The notes beneath the pieces are model-generated. The model saw nothing but the letters and a program-made list of their open reading frames with translations, made no database searches and was not told the DNA's origin. Below, piece after piece: positions 17,114 to 28,253 of a stretch of 64,000 nucleotides of DNA; within the stretch, counting starts at the first letter, position 1; each line of letters starts with the position of its first letter. The stretch comes from Vogesella urethralis (GTDB taxonomy: Bacteria > Pseudomonadota > Gammaproteobacteria > Burkholderiales > Chromobacteriaceae). Where the stretch lies: positions 62,001-126,000 of the forward strand of contig NZ_VMDW02000135.1 in NCBI RefSeq assembly GCF_007644045.2, given 5' to 3'. The position numbers were made by a program, and so were the translations under genes.

Positions 17114-18116
17114 CTTCGTTTTCTCCGTTTGGCGAGTCGGCCAGATCGTGCGCCCCCGCCAGAATCGATTCCACTTTCAGCGCGTAATTGCCGGACACGG
17201 TGCCGTAGCTGCACTCCAGCACCGGAATGCCGGAGACGTCGGCCACCAGCTTTTCCGGAATATCGACCATGATCACATCGCCCTGCTTCAGGTTCAGGAT
17301 CTGCCCCAGCGTGATTTTGGCGGTGGCCAGCGTGGCCACCAGTTCCACCTCGGCCGCCTGTACCTGACGCTGCATCAAGTTGACCCAGCGGTTATCCACT
17401 TCGGTACGGTCGGCCTGCATGGTGCTGGCCAGGATGTCACGCAAGGGTTCTACCATCGAGTACGGCAGACAAACGTGGAAATCCCCGCCACCGGCACCCA
17501 GCTCGATGTGGAAAGTCACCGCCACCACCACCTCGGTGGGGGTGGCGATGTTGGCGAACTGGGTATTCATCTCGGAACGCAGGTAAGAGAACTCGATCGG
17601 GTAAACCGGCTCCCACGCCTTCTGGTACTCGGTGAACACCACTTCCAGCATTTTCTGGATGATGCGCTGCTCGGTGGGCGTAAAGTCACGGCCTTCTACG
17701 CGCACATGGAAACGGCCATCACTACCAAACAGGTTATCCACCACCAGAAACACCAGATCCGGGTCGAAAATCAGCAGACCGGTGCCGCGCAGCGGTTTGA
17801 TGTGAACCAGGTTGAGGTTGGTGGGTACCACCAGGTTGCGGATGAATTCGCTGTACTTCTGCACCCGCACCGGGCCGACCGAAATCTCGGCATTGCGGCG
17901 GATGAAGTTGAAAAAACCGATGCGCAAGTTACGGGCAAAACGCTCGTTGATGATTTCGAGCGTCGGCATGCGGCCGCGGACAATGCGCTCCTGGCGGCCG
18001 ATATCGTACGACCGCACCGCGCCACTGTCCGCTCCGCCAGCCTCGTCGTCCTCTTCCCCGGTCACACCGCGCAGTAGCGCGTCGACCTCTTCCTGGGACA
18101 GGATTTCGTCAGCCAT
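17106..18116 (-). CDS. fliM: Flagellar motor switch protein FliM
   Basis: The 336-residue C-ring protein carries the N-terminal CheY-binding motif LSQEEVDALL (about 5-14), the middle domain with GRMPTLEIINERFARNLR, and the C-terminal SpoA domain with LNLKQGDVIMVDIPE. All expected parts are present. It lies 6 bp after fliL and overlaps fliN. Confidence 0.97.
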   Translation of the reverse strand: MADEILSQEEVDALLRGVTGEEDDEAGGADSGAVRSYDIGRQERIVRGRMPTLEIINERFARNLRIGFFNFIRRNAEISVGPVRVQKYSEFIRNLVVPTNLNLVHIKPLRGTGLLIFDPDLVFLVVDNLFGSDGRFHVRVEGRDFTPTEQRIIQKMLEVVFTEYQKAWEPVYPIEFSYLRSEMNTQFANIATPTEVVVAVTFHIELGAGGGDFHVCLPYSMVEPLRDILASTMQADRTEVDNRWVNLMQRQVQAAEVELVATLATAKITLGQILNLKQGDVIMVDIPEKLVADVSGIPVLECSYGTVSGNYALKVESILAGAHDLADSPNGENEDG

Positions 18117-18122
18117 AAACGC

Positions 18123-18683
18123 TTATTGCTGCTGGATGATAAAAGAAGTAAACAGAACGCTCTCGACCGGCTCTTCTTCAGCCGCGTCCATCGACTCGTT
18201 CATGATGCGCTTGATCTGCGCCCGCAGCTTCACCTTGCCTTCCGCCGACGCCACCTCTTCTTCGGATTTGGACGATAGCAACAGGATGACGGCGCTACGG
18301 ATCTTCGGCATGTACGCCTTGAAGTTGGTTTTGGCAGCTTCGTCGTACAGCTCGGCCTGCATTTCCAGCTGCAGCATCGGCGCCGTCGGGCCGCCGGACA
18401 GGTTCACGACGAAAGGCTCCACTTTCTCGAAAATGGGCGGGCCTTCCTTCTTCTCTTTTTTCTTGGGTTCTTCGGCATGCTCGGCAGCCGCACCATGTGC
18501 GCCGCTGGCCGTCGCGTCGGCCGCATGCTTTTGCCCCAGGAACAGATACGCGCCCAAACCGCCAATGGCAGCCAGAACCAGAACCAGAAGCACGATCACG
18601 ATGATCATCAGCTTTTTGTTGCCACCAGCTGGCGCCGGTGCAGCTGCAGCTTTCGCGTCTTCTTTTTTCTCTTTTTCAGCCAT
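18123..18683 (-). CDS. fliL: Flagellar basal body-associated protein FliL
   Basis: FliL is a single-pass inner-membrane protein that rings the stator. The 186-residue protein has a charged N-terminus, a membrane helix near 27-49 (LMIIVIVLLVLVLAAIGGLGAYLFL), a charged linker (EEPKKKEKKEG) and the periplasmic domain ending VLFTSFIIQQ. An 86-bp gap without clear signals separates it from fliK. Confidence 0.93.
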   Translation of the reverse strand: MAEKEKKEDAKAAAAPAPAGGNKKLMIIVIVLLVLVLAAIGGLGAYLFLGQKHAADATASGAHGAAAEHAEEPKKKEKKEGPPIFEKVEPFVVNLSGGPTAPMLQLEMQAELYDEAAKTNFKAYMPKIRSAVILLLSSKSEEEVASAEGKVKLRAQIKRIMNESMDAAEEEPVESVLFTSFIIQQQ

Positions 18684-18769
18684 GTGGGTTCAACTCGTCA
18701 TGAGGAAAGGGTTAAAGCGTATTTTCCTCATTTCCGGGTCAATTGAACAGCGTTTAACGGGATAAAACA

Positions 18770-20314
18770 TCATGCCTGGGTGTTTAAACCGTGGTGACGC
18801 GACGCCGGCACGACCGGATCACGCTCGGGCCGCCGCTCGTCACCAGCCTGCATCGTGGCGGGATGCTGCCGGCCACCCTGCTGACGGGCCTGTTCCTGCG
18901 CTTGCTGCTGTGCTTGTTGCTGCGCCTGCTGCGGTGTCTGCTGGCCGGCCTGATGCTGCTGTTGCTGCTGCTGCTGCGTCGACACCTGGGTGTTGCCCAG
19001 CTGAATGCCACTCTGCTCCAGCATCTTGGCCAGCTGCGGCAGGCTGCTTTCCACAATGCCCTTGGCTTCGGCATTGGCGGCCACCACAGAAATCATCGCT
19101 TTGTCCTGCTGATCAAAGCGGATCGAGATATCCAGCGGCCCAAGCTGCTCGGGGCTGACCTGAATGGACGCCGAATCCAGACTCAGCGATACCATGCTGC
19201 TGATTTTATGACCGAACTCTTCCCGCCACTGCGGGGTATTGGCCATCGGCTGCTCGATGCGCCAGTTGCCGGCAGCCATGGCAGCAGACTGGCTTGGCGG
19301 CAGCAGCGACGGCAACATTTGCCGTTCACTTGCGGCGGCCAGCGCAGAATTTTCCGCCTTGGCCGCTGCCTCAGCCTGCATGGCCTCGCGTCGGAACATC
19401 AAACGTACGTCCGACGGCAACACGTCCTGCTTGCCCTTGGCGGCCTGCAATGCCGTCTGGGGCAACACATTCTCGGTCGCGGGCAACGCCGACGCAGGCG
19501 CCGACTGCAACGTGGTAGTGGCCAGCCCTGCCGCCGGCAACGCCGCATCCTGGAACGCGGCCTGGCTCGCTGCGGCCCGGGTTTGCGCCACAGGCTGGTT
19601 GGCCGCCGCCTTCACTTGGGCCATGACGGCCTGACGATCTCGCGGCGACAAGGCCATCAATTGTTGCAGCGCTTCCTTGTCGGTCAGTTGCTGCGCCTGG
19701 CTCAGCACCGCCTGACGATCAGCCGCCGGCAGAGCCATCAGCCGCTGCACTGCCGCCTGACGGGCCGCTTCGCTATCGCCGGCCACTGACTGCGTCGCCG
19801 GGTAAGCAGCATCGCCAGCCAGCTCCTGCCCCCGCTGCCGCGCTCTGGCCTGACGGGCGCTGCTGGCGGCTGCTTGCTCCAGTTCGGAAACGGCCGTTTC
19901 GGCCGTGCTCGGCCGTCCGACCTTGCGCCCCGGCATCGCGGCCTCGGCAGGCTCGCTACGCAATACCGGTCGCTGGCCATTCTGCAAAGCAGCGGCCTGC
20001 ATCTGAGCCAGCAACGCCTCGTCAGCGCCGGCTTGCGGGTTGGCCGCAGCGCTGCGACGGGCTTTTTTGCCAACGCCCTCAGGTAACGCCTCGGTGGCAG
20101 GCAGCAAACTGGCGGGTTTGCTATCCGCCAGGCCCAAGGCAGTTGTCAGCTCGCTACCATCCGCCGTACCACCGGCACCCAATTGCCCGGCGAACAGCTC
20201 AGCGAACAGGCCGGCATCGGCGGCGCCTGCCTGGGTGGCGGCTGTGGCCGGCGACGAGGCAATACCCGGCAGGGTGATGGCCGTTTCGGAAGCAGGTTTG
20301 AGAGAGAAGCCCAT
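18770..20314 (-). CDS. fliK: Flagellar hook-length control protein FliK
   Basis: FliK measures hook length and switches export specificity. The 514-residue protein has a long low-complexity Ala/Gln-rich N-terminal region and the conserved Flg_hook domain near residues 370-450 with VSPEQLGPLDISIRF. After that comes an unusual Gln-rich tail (a run of seven Gln, then repeated QQAQ units) encoded by tandem CAG codons near 18950-18980. I chose the ATG at 20314 because GAGG lies 8 nt upstream; a GTG three codons earlier is the alternative. The repeat tract may vary in length between strains. Confidence 0.9.
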   Translation of the reverse strand: MGFSLKPASETAITLPGIASSPATAATQAGAADAGLFAELFAGQLGAGGTADGSELTTALGLADSKPASLLPATEALPEGVGKKARRSAAANPQAGADEALLAQMQAAALQNGQRPVLRSEPAEAAMPGRKVGRPSTAETAVSELEQAAASSARQARARQRGQELAGDAAYPATQSVAGDSEAARQAAVQRLMALPAADRQAVLSQAQQLTDKEALQQLMALSPRDRQAVMAQVKAAANQPVAQTRAAASQAAFQDAALPAAGLATTTLQSAPASALPATENVLPQTALQAAKGKQDVLPSDVRLMFRREAMQAEAAAKAENSALAAASERQMLPSLLPPSQSAAMAAGNWRIEQPMANTPQWREEFGHKISSMVSLSLDSASIQVSPEQLGPLDISIRFDQQDKAMISVVAANAEAKGIVESSLPQLAKMLEQSGIQLGNTQVSTQQQQQQQHQAGQQTPQQAQQQAQQQAQEQARQQGGRQHPATMQAGDERRPERDPVVPASRHHGLNTQA

Positions 20315-20388
20315 GGCCGGCACCTCGAAGAAGGAACGGCAGGCTTAAAGCAGAAAACATGCCAGCCAGCGGGGCCGGCTCGCCGGGG

Positions 20389-20814
20389 TTATTCCGGTTT
20401 GCGACGGGCGGCAAACTCGTCCAGCGCCTTTTGCTCCTGGCGACGCTGTTTCAACGCCAGGCGGGCTTTCTCGCGCTCCTGCAGCACCTCGTACGACTTC
20501 AGCTGCTTGCGCTGCTGTAGCCAGGCTTGCTTTTCCATCAGGAAACGCTGCATGGCGCGGTCGACTTCACGCTGCTGCTGCTCCAGCGCGTCATCCAGCT
20601 TTTGCATGAACAAACGGAAGTCGGCCCACTGCGCCACGCTGGTACCGGCCTGGCCTTGCTGCAGCATGCGCTGCTGGTAGTCCTGGATAAAGCCTTTCAC
20701 CTGCAGCAGGGTATTTTCTGCCTGTTGCTGCGCGGCCTGGGCTTTGCGCATGCGGTCGGCCGCCGCATCGAGACGGTCGGTAGCCAGGCGGATCAGCAGG
20801 TCGAACTTGCTCAT
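20389..20814 (-). CDS. fliJ: Flagellar export chaperone FliJ
   Basis: The 141-residue, highly charged, mostly helical protein sits between fliI and fliK, the normal fliJ position. It shows the coiled-coil FliJ pattern (LATDRLDAAADRMRKAQAAQQQAENTLLQ near the start). FliJ couples the FliI ATPase to the export gate. Sequence conservation in this family is weak, so the call leans on size, coiled coil and position. Confidence 0.88.
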   Translation of the reverse strand: MSKFDLLIRLATDRLDAAADRMRKAQAAQQQAENTLLQVKGFIQDYQQRMLQQGQAGTSVAQWADFRLFMQKLDDALEQQQREVDRAMQRFLMEKQAWLQQRKQLKSYEVLQEREKARLALKQRRQEQKALDEFAARRKPE

Positions 20815-20822
20815 GATGACAA

Positions 20823-22217
20823 TCAGCCAGTCAGCACTTCATTCAGCAGCATGGTGGTCATGCCGAAGTCCACGTTCTCGTGCTGCGCCTGCATCAGGAA
20901 ACCGGTAAGCCGGGTATGCAGGCGGATGGCTTCGTCCAGCATCGGGTCGGAACCGGGTACGTAGGCGCCGACACTGATCAGATCGCGGCTGCGCTGGTAA
21001 CGCGAGAACAGCTGCTTGAAGCGGCGGGCGCTGTCCATGTGTTCGCGCGGCACCACGTCCACCATTACCCGCGAGATCGACTGCTCGATATCGATGGCAG
21101 GATAGTGGCCGGATTCGGCCAACTCGCGCGACAGCACGAAGTGGCCGTCCAGAATGGCCCGCGCCGAATCGGCGATCGGGTCTTGCTGGTCATCGCCTTC
21201 CGACAGCACGGTGTAGAAAGCCGTAATGGAGCCACCCCCCGCCTCGCCGTTACCGGCGCGCTCGATCAGCTGTGGCAGTTTGGCAAACACCGACGGCGGG
21301 TAACCCTTGCTGACCGGCGGTTCGCCGATGGCCAGCGCAATCTCGCGCTGCGCCATCGCATAACGCGTCACCGAATCCATCAGCAATAGTACGTCCAGGC
21401 CCTGGGCGCGGAAGTATTCGGCCAGCGCGGTGGCGTAGGCTGCGCCGTGCAGGCGCATCAGCGGCGGCATGTCCGCCGGGGCGGCCACCACCACCGAACG
21501 CGCCAGGCCTTCTTCGCCCAGGATGTGCTCGATGAAGTCCTTCACCTCACGCCCCCGCTCGCCGATCAAACCCACCACCACCACGTCGGCTCGGGTAAAG
21601 CGCGCCATCATGCCCAGCAGCACCGATTTGCCGACACCAGAGCCGGCAAACAGGCCCAGACGTTGGCCGCGGCCAACCGTCAACAGACCGTTGATGGCCT
21701 TGACGCCCACGTCCAGCACATGGCGCACCGGGGTACGCTGCAGCGGGTTCAATGGCTGACTGTACAGCGGGTAGTACGCCTCGGGAAACACGCCACCCTT
21801 GCCGTCCAGCGGCCGGCCCAGCGAATCCAGCACCCGGCCCAGCAGGCTCAGCCCTACCGGCACTTGCCGCCCCAGCGGGCCGTTGACCTCGGCCTTGACC
21901 TGCTGCTGACCATAAGCCGGCGGCTGCACCCAGCGTGCCGGCCGTACCGGGGTACCAGGCAGCAAACCCTGGATATTGCTAACCGGCATCAGGAACAGCT
22001 TGTCGCCGGCAAAGCCCACCACTTCGGCCTCCACCACGTGCTCGGGCGTTACCTGCACCTCGCAGGCACTGCCTACCGGCAGGCGCAAACCCACCGCCTC
22101 CATCACCAGGCCGGTCACACGCGTCAGCTGGCCTTCCGGCAACCATGCCGGCGTCTGCTGCAACGTCTGTCGGCACGACTGCAGGTAGTCGCGCTGCGCT
22201 TGCAGCAGGTCAATCAT
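20823..22217 (-). CDS. fliI: Flagellar export ATPase FliI
   Basis: The 464-residue ATPase is related to F1-beta. It has Walker A GSGVGKS near residue 168, [13 protein letters not shown], Walker [12 protein letters not shown] and the C-terminal [19 protein letters not shown]. It energises export with FliH and FliJ. A perfect 16-bp palindrome containing two overlapping halves of the repeat motif lies inside it at 21662-21677. The start overlaps the fliH stop by 8 bp. Confidence 0.97.
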   Translation of the reverse strand: MIDLLQAQRDYLQSCRQTLQQTPAWLPEGQLTRVTGLVMEAVGLRLPVGSACEVQVTPEHVVEAEVVGFAGDKLFLMPVSNIQGLLPGTPVRPARWVQPPAYGQQQVKAEVNGPLGRQVPVGLSLLGRVLDSLGRPLDGKGGVFPEAYYPLYSQPLNPLQRTPVRHVLDVGVKAINGLLTVGRGQRLGLFAGSGVGKSVLLGMMARFTRADVVVVGLIGERGREVKDFIEHILGEEGLARSVVVAAPADMPPLMRLHGAAYATALAEYFRAQGLDVLLLMDSVTRYAMAQREIALAIGEPPVSKGYPPSVFAKLPQLIERAGNGEAGGGSITAFYTVLSEGDDQQDPIADSARAILDGHFVLSRELAESGHYPAIDIEQSISRVMVDVVPREHMDSARRFKQLFSRYQRSRDLISVGAYVPGSDPMLDEAIRLHTRLTGFLMQAQHENVDFGMTTMLLNEVLTG

Positions 22218-22995
22218 GGTCGGGCACTCCCAGCGCCTGTCGCAATGCGGCCAACCTTGGCGGCAGTGTCAGGTCCAGCCGCACGGTACCGGTATCGATG
22301 ATGCAGCCACCACGGGCAATGACCTCGTCCGGCAGCCATTGCCAGCTGGTGGCCGGATGGCGCTCTTGGGCAAAAGCCTGGATCACGGCCAGGTCTTCCG
22401 GATTGGCGCGTACCCGCGCCTGGGTCAGCCCGTGGCCGATGTCATCCAGCGCCGCCTGCAGCACCGGCAGCACCGCCTTGTCGTCCAGCGCGATACGTGC
22501 GGCCACAATCTGTTCGGCAAAACCGACCGCCAATTGCAGCACCTCGGCCGACAGGCCTGCCCCCAGCTGTTGCAGCTGGTCTTGCATGGCTTGCTGCAGC
22601 TGCGCCAACGGTGCCCAGTATTGCTCGAAGTTGGCCGCAGCGTCGGCTAGCGCCTGCTGCGCGCCTTCTGCCTGCCCCTGGGCAAAACCCTCCTGCTTGC
22701 CGGCCTCAAAGCCGGTCTGCCAGGCATCCTGGTGGATGGCTTCCAGCTCGGCCGCAGTCGGATACGCCGGCGGCGGCAGGACCGGCTCTTCCGGCACCAG
22801 CTCGGCGGCCGGCTCCAGCGGCTCGGCCGCTACTGGCGGCTGCAAAGCAGAAAGCCCCTCGACGGGGGCTTCGCTAGGGTTGGCCGCGGCGGGTGCCGGC
22901 TCCGGGCTAGGCGCCGGCGCCGCCCCGATTTCACCGAACCGCCACGACTGCCACTGCCCGAGCGCTTCTGCCGGGATGATGTTGTTACTCGACAA
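22210..22995 (-). CDS. fliH: Flagellar export ATPase regulator FliH
   Basis: FliH holds FliI at the export gate. The protein (about 261 aa) has a Pro/Ala-rich linker (35-85), a coiled-coil middle with [22 protein letters not shown] (GxxxG-type repeats), and the conserved C-terminal domain. I place the start at the TTG at 22995 because homology normally begins near [11 protein letters not shown] and GGAG lies 10 nt upstream. That start overlaps the fliG stop (TTGTCGAGTAA). An ATG at 23022 is the alternative and adds nine residues. Confidence 0.85.
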   Translation of the reverse strand: MSSNNIIPAEALGQWQSWRFGEIGAAPAPSPEPAPAAANPSEAPVEGLSALQPPVAAEPLEPAAELVPEEPVLPPPAYPTAAELEAIHQDAWQTGFEAGKQEGFAQGQAEGAQQALADAAANFEQYWAPLAQLQQAMQDQLQQLGAGLSAEVLQLAVGFAEQIVAARIALDDKAVLPVLQAALDDIGHGLTQARVRANPEDLAVIQAFAQERHPATSWQWLPDEVIARGGCIIDTGTVRLDLTLPPRLAALRQALGVPDHD

Positions 22996-23983
22996 GGCCT
23001 TCGTCTCCACCCTTGCTTGCAATCACGATCTGGCCTTCGTCGGCCAGCTTGCGCACGATCTTGAGGATTTCCTTCTGCTCGGCTTCCACTTCGGACAGCT
23101 TGACCGGGCCTTTGGATTCCAGGTCGTCGCGCAGCATTTCGGCAGCACGCGACGACATATTGCGGAAAATCTTGTCCTTGAGTTCCTGGCTGGTGCCCTT
23201 CAGTGCCACCACCAGCGAGTCGGACTGCACTTCGCGCAGGATGGTCTGAATGGAGCGGTCGTCGATCTCGAGGATGTTGTCGAACACGAACATCTTGTCC
23301 TGGATGCGCTGCGCCAGCTCCGGGTCGTATTCGCGGATATAGGACAGCGCCGAGGCTTCGACATTGGAACCCAGAAAGTTGAGGATTTCGGCGGTCATGC
23401 CCACGCCACCGGCAGCGCTCTTCTTGACGCGGTCGGAACCGGACAGCAGCTGGGTCAGCACGTCGTTCAGTTCGCGCAGCGCCTGCGGCTGTACGCCTTC
23501 CAGCGTGGCGGTACGGATCAGCACCTCGTTACGCATGCGCTCGGGGAAGTAGGACAGGATGGCACTGGACAGGTCGGGATCGAGGTGCACCATGATGGTG
23601 GCGATAATCTGCGGGTGCTCGTTGCGGATCAGGTCTGCCGCCGACGACGGGTCCATCCACTTCAGGCTCTCGATACCGCTGTGGTCGTTGCCCTGCAGGA
23701 TCTTGTCCAGCAGGTTGGCCGCCTTGTCCGGGCCCAGCGCTTCCACCAGCACGTTGCGCAGGTATTCGTCGGTAGCGCCAAAGTTGGCACGCGCCGCGCA
23801 CTCTTCGCGGAACTGGCCGACGACTTTTTCCACTTCCTCGTGGCTGAGGTTGCTCAGGCCGGCCATGGCCAGGCTGAGCTTCTGCACCTCTTTTGGCCCG
23901 AGGTACTTGAACACCTCGATCGCCTCGGCCTGCCCCAGGCTGAACAGCAGCACCGAGCTGCGACGAATACCGGCATCACTCAT
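22985..23983 (-). CDS. fliG: Flagellar motor switch protein FliG
   Basis: FliG joins the MS ring to the C ring and contacts MotA. The 332-residue protein contains the armadillo-like middle with the family EHPQ motif and the C-terminal torque helix with FDNILEIDDRSIQTILREV, including the charged residues that meet the stator. It overlaps fliF by 8 bp and fliH slightly. Confidence 0.97.
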   Translation of the reverse strand: MSDAGIRRSSVLLFSLGQAEAIEVFKYLGPKEVQKLSLAMAGLSNLSHEEVEKVVGQFREECAARANFGATDEYLRNVLVEALGPDKAANLLDKILQGNDHSGIESLKWMDPSSAADLIRNEHPQIIATIMVHLDPDLSSAILSYFPERMRNEVLIRTATLEGVQPQALRELNDVLTQLLSGSDRVKKSAAGGVGMTAEILNFLGSNVEASALSYIREYDPELAQRIQDKMFVFDNILEIDDRSIQTILREVQSDSLVVALKGTSQELKDKIFRNMSSRAAEMLRDDLESKGPVKLSEVEAEQKEILKIVRKLADEGQIVIASKGGDEGLVE

Positions 23984-25727
23984 CTGACGTTATCCATTCC
24001 TTGATGATCTGGGCTGCCATGCGCGGGTCGGCTTTCACCAGATCGCGAGCGGCCTGCAGATGGGCTTCGTACTGACGACGCGCCTGTTCTTTCGGATCGC
24101 CGCTGTCACCCGCCCCACCGGCGCCAGCCTCACCACTGCCCGCAGCGCCTTCTTCACCCTCTTCACCCGCTACCGCCAGCAAGCGGCCGCCAGTGGCGAG
24201 TGTGGCACCTTCCTGCTCGCCCTCCGGCACCTCGGGTACGGGCGGCTTGGTGACATCGCGCATGATCGGGCGCACCACACCAAACAGCAGGTACAGTACG
24301 GCCAGCGTCAGCAAACCGTATTTGATCAGCTCGCCTGCATGCAGGCTCATGTAATCCAGAATGCGGTCTTTGGCACTGGATACCGGCACCGTGTCGGCAA
24401 AGCTGGCATTGACCACATTGACCGAGTCGCCTCGCTCTTTATTGTAGCCGATGGCTTCCTGTACCAGATTCTGGATTTGCGTGGACTCTTTTTCCGTCAG
24501 CGGCGTCGGTTTCACCTCGCCGTTGGCATCCGGAATCATCTTGTAATTGACCACCACCGCAGCCGTCAGGCGCTTGATATTGCCCTTGGGCATCTTGGTA
24601 TGCTGGATGGTCTTGTCCACCTCGTAATTGGTGGTGATCTCACGGTTGATCGTGCCCGAGGCGGTACCCATCGGCAAACCGGACAAAGTTGCCGTACCCG
24701 GCGCAGCACCCGGCGGCAAGGTCAGCGGGGCCGATGCCGCCGATGGCGGCTGGTTGGTGAGTGCGCCAGGCACGCCAGACGGCAGGCTGGCATCCCGCCC
24801 CAACGATTCGACAATCTGCTGACTGCGGGTGGCAGACGGGTTAGGTGTGGAGTTAGGGCGGTAGGTTTCCGACGTCTGCTCCACCTCAGCAAAATCGACG
24901 TTGGCCGTCACCTGGGCTCGGGCGTTCCCCTTGCCGAAAATGGGCTCGAGGATGGCCTCGACACGCTTGGCGTAATCGGCCTCAATCTGACGCACGTAAT
25001 CCAGCTGGCGCCGGTCGAGACCAGACGCATTGTTGAGGTCTGGCAAGCTGGACAGCAAGTTGCCATCCTGATCGACGATGGAGACATTACGCACCGGCAG
25101 GTTGGGTACCGAACTGGAAACCAGGTGCAGGATACCGGCAATCTGTCCGGCATCCAGAATCCGGCCACCGCGCATCGTCAGCATTACCGATGCAGTAGGC
25201 AGTTGCTGCTCGCGTACGAACACACTCTGCTTGGGCATGGCCAAGTGCACGCGGGCGGAATCCACCACCCCCACCGATTCGATGGTACGCGCCAGCTCAC
25301 CTTCAATAGAGCGCTGGTAATTGACCTGCTCGGCAAACTGGCTGATGCCGAATTTCTGCTTGTCCATCAGCTCGAAACCGACACCACCGGCCTTGGGCAA
25401 GCCTTGGCTGGCCAGTTTCAGGCGCACGTCGTATACCTTGTCACTGGGCACCGAGATCACGCCACCGTCGCCAATCTGGTAAGGCACGTTCATCTGCTGC
25501 AGCGCAGCCGTGATCTGGCCACCGTCACGATCAGCCAGGCCGGTAAACAGTACTTTGAAGGCAGGTTCGCGGTTGAATGCGAAAAGGGCAATGGCAATAG
25601 ACAACACCGCAGCAACTGCGGTGAAGAAGATGATTTTCTTGTTATTGGGAAGGGCCTTGAAGCGCTCCAGCGCTTCGTTCAGGCGCACCCTCCAGGCAGG
25701 CGTAGCGTTGTCTACCAGATCAGCCAT
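23976..25727 (-). CDS. fliF: Flagellar MS-ring protein FliF
   Basis: The 583-residue inner-membrane protein has helices near 33-52 and 478-498 that enclose a periplasmic region with ring-building motifs (LFTGLADRDGGQI, ARVHLAMPKQSVF, and the RBM3 domain). The cytoplasmic tail ends RMAAQIIKEWITSDE and binds FliG. It is the base on which the flagellum is built. It follows fliE by 58 bp. Confidence 0.97.
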   Translation of the reverse strand: MADLVDNATPAWRVRLNEALERFKALPNNKKIIFFTAVAAVLSIAIALFAFNREPAFKVLFTGLADRDGGQITAALQQMNVPYQIGDGGVISVPSDKVYDVRLKLASQGLPKAGGVGFELMDKQKFGISQFAEQVNYQRSIEGELARTIESVGVVDSARVHLAMPKQSVFVREQQLPTASVMLTMRGGRILDAGQIAGILHLVSSSVPNLPVRNVSIVDQDGNLLSSLPDLNNASGLDRRQLDYVRQIEADYAKRVEAILEPIFGKGNARAQVTANVDFAEVEQTSETYRPNSTPNPSATRSQQIVESLGRDASLPSGVPGALTNQPPSAASAPLTLPPGAAPGTATLSGLPMGTASGTINREITTNYEVDKTIQHTKMPKGNIKRLTAAVVVNYKMIPDANGEVKPTPLTEKESTQIQNLVQEAIGYNKERGDSVNVVNASFADTVPVSSAKDRILDYMSLHAGELIKYGLLTLAVLYLLFGVVRPIMRDVTKPPVPEVPEGEQEGATLATGGRLLAVAGEEGEEGAAGSGEAGAGGAGDSGDPKEQARRQYEAHLQAARDLVKADPRMAAQIIKEWITSDE

Positions 25728-25785
25728 ACAGTGGTTGTTTCGTTATTGATTCTTCCGCTGCCAGCCGATACTACCCAGCGCAGCG

Positions 25786-26106
25786 CTACACTTGCGTATT
25801 CATGATTTCCTGGTAAGCCGAAACCAGCTTGTTCCTTGCCTGCACCATGGTCTGGAAACTCAGGCTGGCCTTCTGCATGGTTACCATCACATCCTGGATG
25901 TTGACCCCCTCTTCACCCAGTTCGAAGCGCTTTTGCAACTCCTGCGACGTCTGCTGCACCTGGTTGACTTGTTCCAGCGTGGATTTCAGTACGTTGGAAA
26001 AATCAACCTCCGGGGTCTCTTCCGCTGCAGGTGCCTGCTTGCCGGCGGCCAGCGCAGACATGGCGCGCAGCTCGCCCAGCAACTGATTGATACCTTGCGT
26101 TGACAT
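25786..26106 (-). CDS. fliE: Flagellar hook-basal body protein FliE
   Basis: FliE links the MS ring to the rod. The 106-residue protein carries the family C-terminus KASLSFQTMVQARNKLVSAYQEIMNTQV. It is the first gene of the fliE-fliR block; the gap to the upstream regulator is only 27 bp and shows no sigma54-type GG/GC promoter. Confidence 0.94.
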   Translation of the reverse strand: MSTQGINQLLGELRAMSALAAGKQAPAAEETPEVDFSNVLKSTLEQVNQVQQTSQELQKRFELGEEGVNIQDVMVTMQKASLSFQTMVQARNKLVSAYQEIMNTQV

Positions 26107-26133
26107 GTTGACCTCGTCCGTAACACGGGGCGA

Positions 26134-27471
<1,338 letters not shown>

Positions 27472-27496
27472 GCTTGCTTCTTCTGTTTCACACTAG

Positions 27497-27519
27497 CGCT
27501 GCGGCAGCCTGCCGCAGCG
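27497..27519. repeat. Perfect palindrome with 11-bp arms
   Basis: CGCTGCGGCAG is followed after one base by its exact complement, in the 70-bp gap between the CheB-like gene and fleR. No T run follows. Its core GCGGCAGCCTGCCGC occurs again at 56021-56035. Confidence 0.6.
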
Positions 27520-27541
27520 GAATATCGTCTTCCGGCTGCCA

Positions 27542-28234
27542 CTAGTCGGCATGAACCCGGCCGGCGCACAACGCAACCAGCCGCGGCGCAATGGCGGCCA
27601 ACGGCAGTACTTCATGCACGCCACCGCAGGCGATGGCCTCCTTGGGCATGCCGAACACCACACAGGACGCTTCGTCCTGGGCGATATTATGGGCGCCCGC
27701 TTCTTTCAGTTCAGCCATGCCGGCGGCACCGTCCCGCCCCATACCGGTAAGGATGACGCCGATGCAGTTTTTGCCGATGACGTTGGCCGCAGAGCGGAAC
27801 AAGACGTCCACCGATGGCTTGTGGCGGTTCACCGGCACCCCGGCATGCAGGCTGGTGGCGTAACCGATGGTACTGGCAGGCTTCACCAGCAGGTGCGAAT
27901 GACCGGGGGCAATGTACACATGGCCGGGCTGCAGGCGCTCGCCATCCACCGCCTCTTTCACGGTCAGCTTGCACAGCGCGTCCAGGCGTACGGCAAACGA
28001 CTTGGTAAACATTTCCGGCATGTGCTGGGTAATGACGATAGGCGGCATGTTTTCCGGCAAGGCCGTCAGCAGCACACGCAGCGCTTCGGTACCGCCGGTA
28101 GACGAACCGATAACGATCACGGTTTGCCGCCCCAGCGACAGCTTGCCCGGCTGCCGCGGCAGAATCATGTCAGCACTGTGGCTGGGTGCCACCTCTATCG
28201 GCTTGGTCGGGCCAGCTTTCTTGTCGAGTGCCAT
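27542..28234 (-). CDS. CheB-type methylesterase domain protein without receiver
   Basis: The 230-residue protein is a stand-alone CheB catalytic domain: S45 in IGSSTGG, H70 in ITQHMP and D167 in TGMGRDGA form the expected Ser-His-Asp triad. CheB normally has an N-terminal receiver that inhibits the domain until phosphorylated. Here only about 37 unrelated residues precede it. It should remove methyl groups or deamidate glutamines on chemoreceptors, perhaps constitutively or under another control. It lies between fleR and a small phosphatase gene, all minus strand, not in a cheAW cluster. Confidence 0.87.
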   Translation of the reverse strand: MALDKKAGPTKPIEVAPSHSADMILPRQPGKLSLGRQTVIVIGSSTGGTEALRVLLTALPENMPPIVITQHMPEMFTKSFAVRLDALCKLTVKEAVDGERLQPGHVYIAPGHSHLLVKPASTIGYATSLHAGVPVNRHKPSVDVLFRSAANVIGKNCIGVILTGMGRDGAAGMAELKEAGAHNIAQDEASCVVFGMPKEAIACGGVHEVLPLAAIAPRLVALCAGRVHAD

Positions 28235-28253
28235 AGTTTCCCTTGTTTAACGT

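Noticed and set aside
18940-18985. CAG/CTG tract as a CRISPR or satellite array
   Set aside because: It is a continuous codon repeat inside fliK, without spacers.
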